Part shown: piece by piece, positions 45,735 through 45,861 of the stretch | Layout of the letters: each line of letters starts with the position of its first letter | How positions within the stretch are numbered: position 1 is the first letter of the stretch | Assembly: GCF_900183575.1 (NCBI RefSeq) | Contig: NZ_FXUZ01000015.1 | Location: forward strand, 1-45,861 | From: Staphylococcus cornubiensis | GTDB taxonomy: Bacteria > Bacillota > Bacilli > Staphylococcales > Staphylococcaceae | Length of the DNA: 45,861 nucleotides | Direction of reading: 5' to 3' | Position numbers and translations under genes: made by a program | Notes under the pieces: generated by a model | Database searches by the model: none | Told to the model about the DNA's origin: nothing | Seen by the model: the letters and a program-made list of their open reading frames with translations, nothing else

Positions 45735-45861
45735 GTGCGCCCGGCATGGGTAACATCTTGACGGTGAAAGTCCGTTACAGGCTTGGTAGTAGGAACTGTT
45801 AGCGAAAGACAAGGGTGTCCATTGCGAAGTGGAATCTGAAGGAAGTCGGACGCAAACACTC
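45735..45861 (+). mobile_element. Group II intron, 5' end
   Basis: It begins GTGCGCCCGGCATGGG, contains the domain I landmarks (GGTGAAAGTCC, AAGGGTGTCC, GGAATCTGAAGGAAG) and runs off the window. The first 96 nt match the fragment at 27798 with one change. It is inserted in the sense direction directly behind a terminator hairpin. Confidence 0.85.

Overview
The window reads as a low-GC staphylococcal chromosome segment. The gene content and protein sequences point to Staphylococcus: ugtP-ltaA, a lysine-type MurE with a DNPA motif, dltXABCD, an Sdr-type LPETG adhesin with a YSIRK-like signal, ComK, LplA and the menaquinone cluster. The sequences differ clearly from S. aureus, so a non-aureus species (for example of the intermedius/hyicus side of the genus) is my inference. 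The window starts inside the 3' part of a group II intron and ends inside the 5' part of one in the same orientation. It is therefore probably a whole contig whose ends are repeat copies.

Layout. 1-126: intron tail. 129-3609 (minus): a sulfatase followed by mannose-family PTS IIC and IID, with two catabolite (cre) operators. 4117-6457 (minus): ugtP and ltaA, which make and flip the lipoteichoic acid glycolipid anchor. 6880-14838 (plus): murE, a YueH-family gene, prfC, a yybP-ykoY (Mn2+) riboswitch with a TerC-family gene, a membrane-anchored HtrA-like protease and a Ktr/Trk potassium channel subunit. 14945-19149 (minus): dltXABCD, for D-alanylation of teichoic acids. 19506-21020 (plus): a metallophosphatase-like protein with altered catalytic motifs. 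21110-25144 (minus): a 1344-residue Sdr-like adhesin with five B repeats and a proline-rich PDQP/PEQP stalk instead of an SD stalk.

25145-30356 is the accessory part. It holds a tiny membrane ORF, an IDEAL-domain gene divergent from an intact comK, tRNA-Asn and tRNA-Ser, a decayed IS1182-family element carrying a group II intron fragment, a secreted Spl/exfoliative-toxin-like serine protease with a strong promoter, and a frameshifted unknown gene. A second copy of the IS end follows. This stretch is visibly more AT-rich and is the only clear insertion hotspot inside the window.

30357-45664 returns to conserved backbone: lplA, a DUF2187 gene, a CPBP-like membrane protein, a YolD-like gene, a GNAT acetyltransferase, fetAB-like exporter genes, and menA divergent from menF-menD-menH-menB. 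An aminotransferase and two divergent acyltransferases follow, the second being OatA-like. A terminator and the 5' end of a group II intron close the window.

Cell-envelope functions dominate: glycolipid anchor, peptidoglycan, D-alanylation, O-acetylation and a surface adhesin. I found no convincing wholly new multi-gene system. The best candidates for a second look are the protease module between two IS ends beside tRNA-Ser, the degenerate-motif metallophosphatase, the sulfatase-PTS locus truncated by the intron, and the unusual adhesin stalk.
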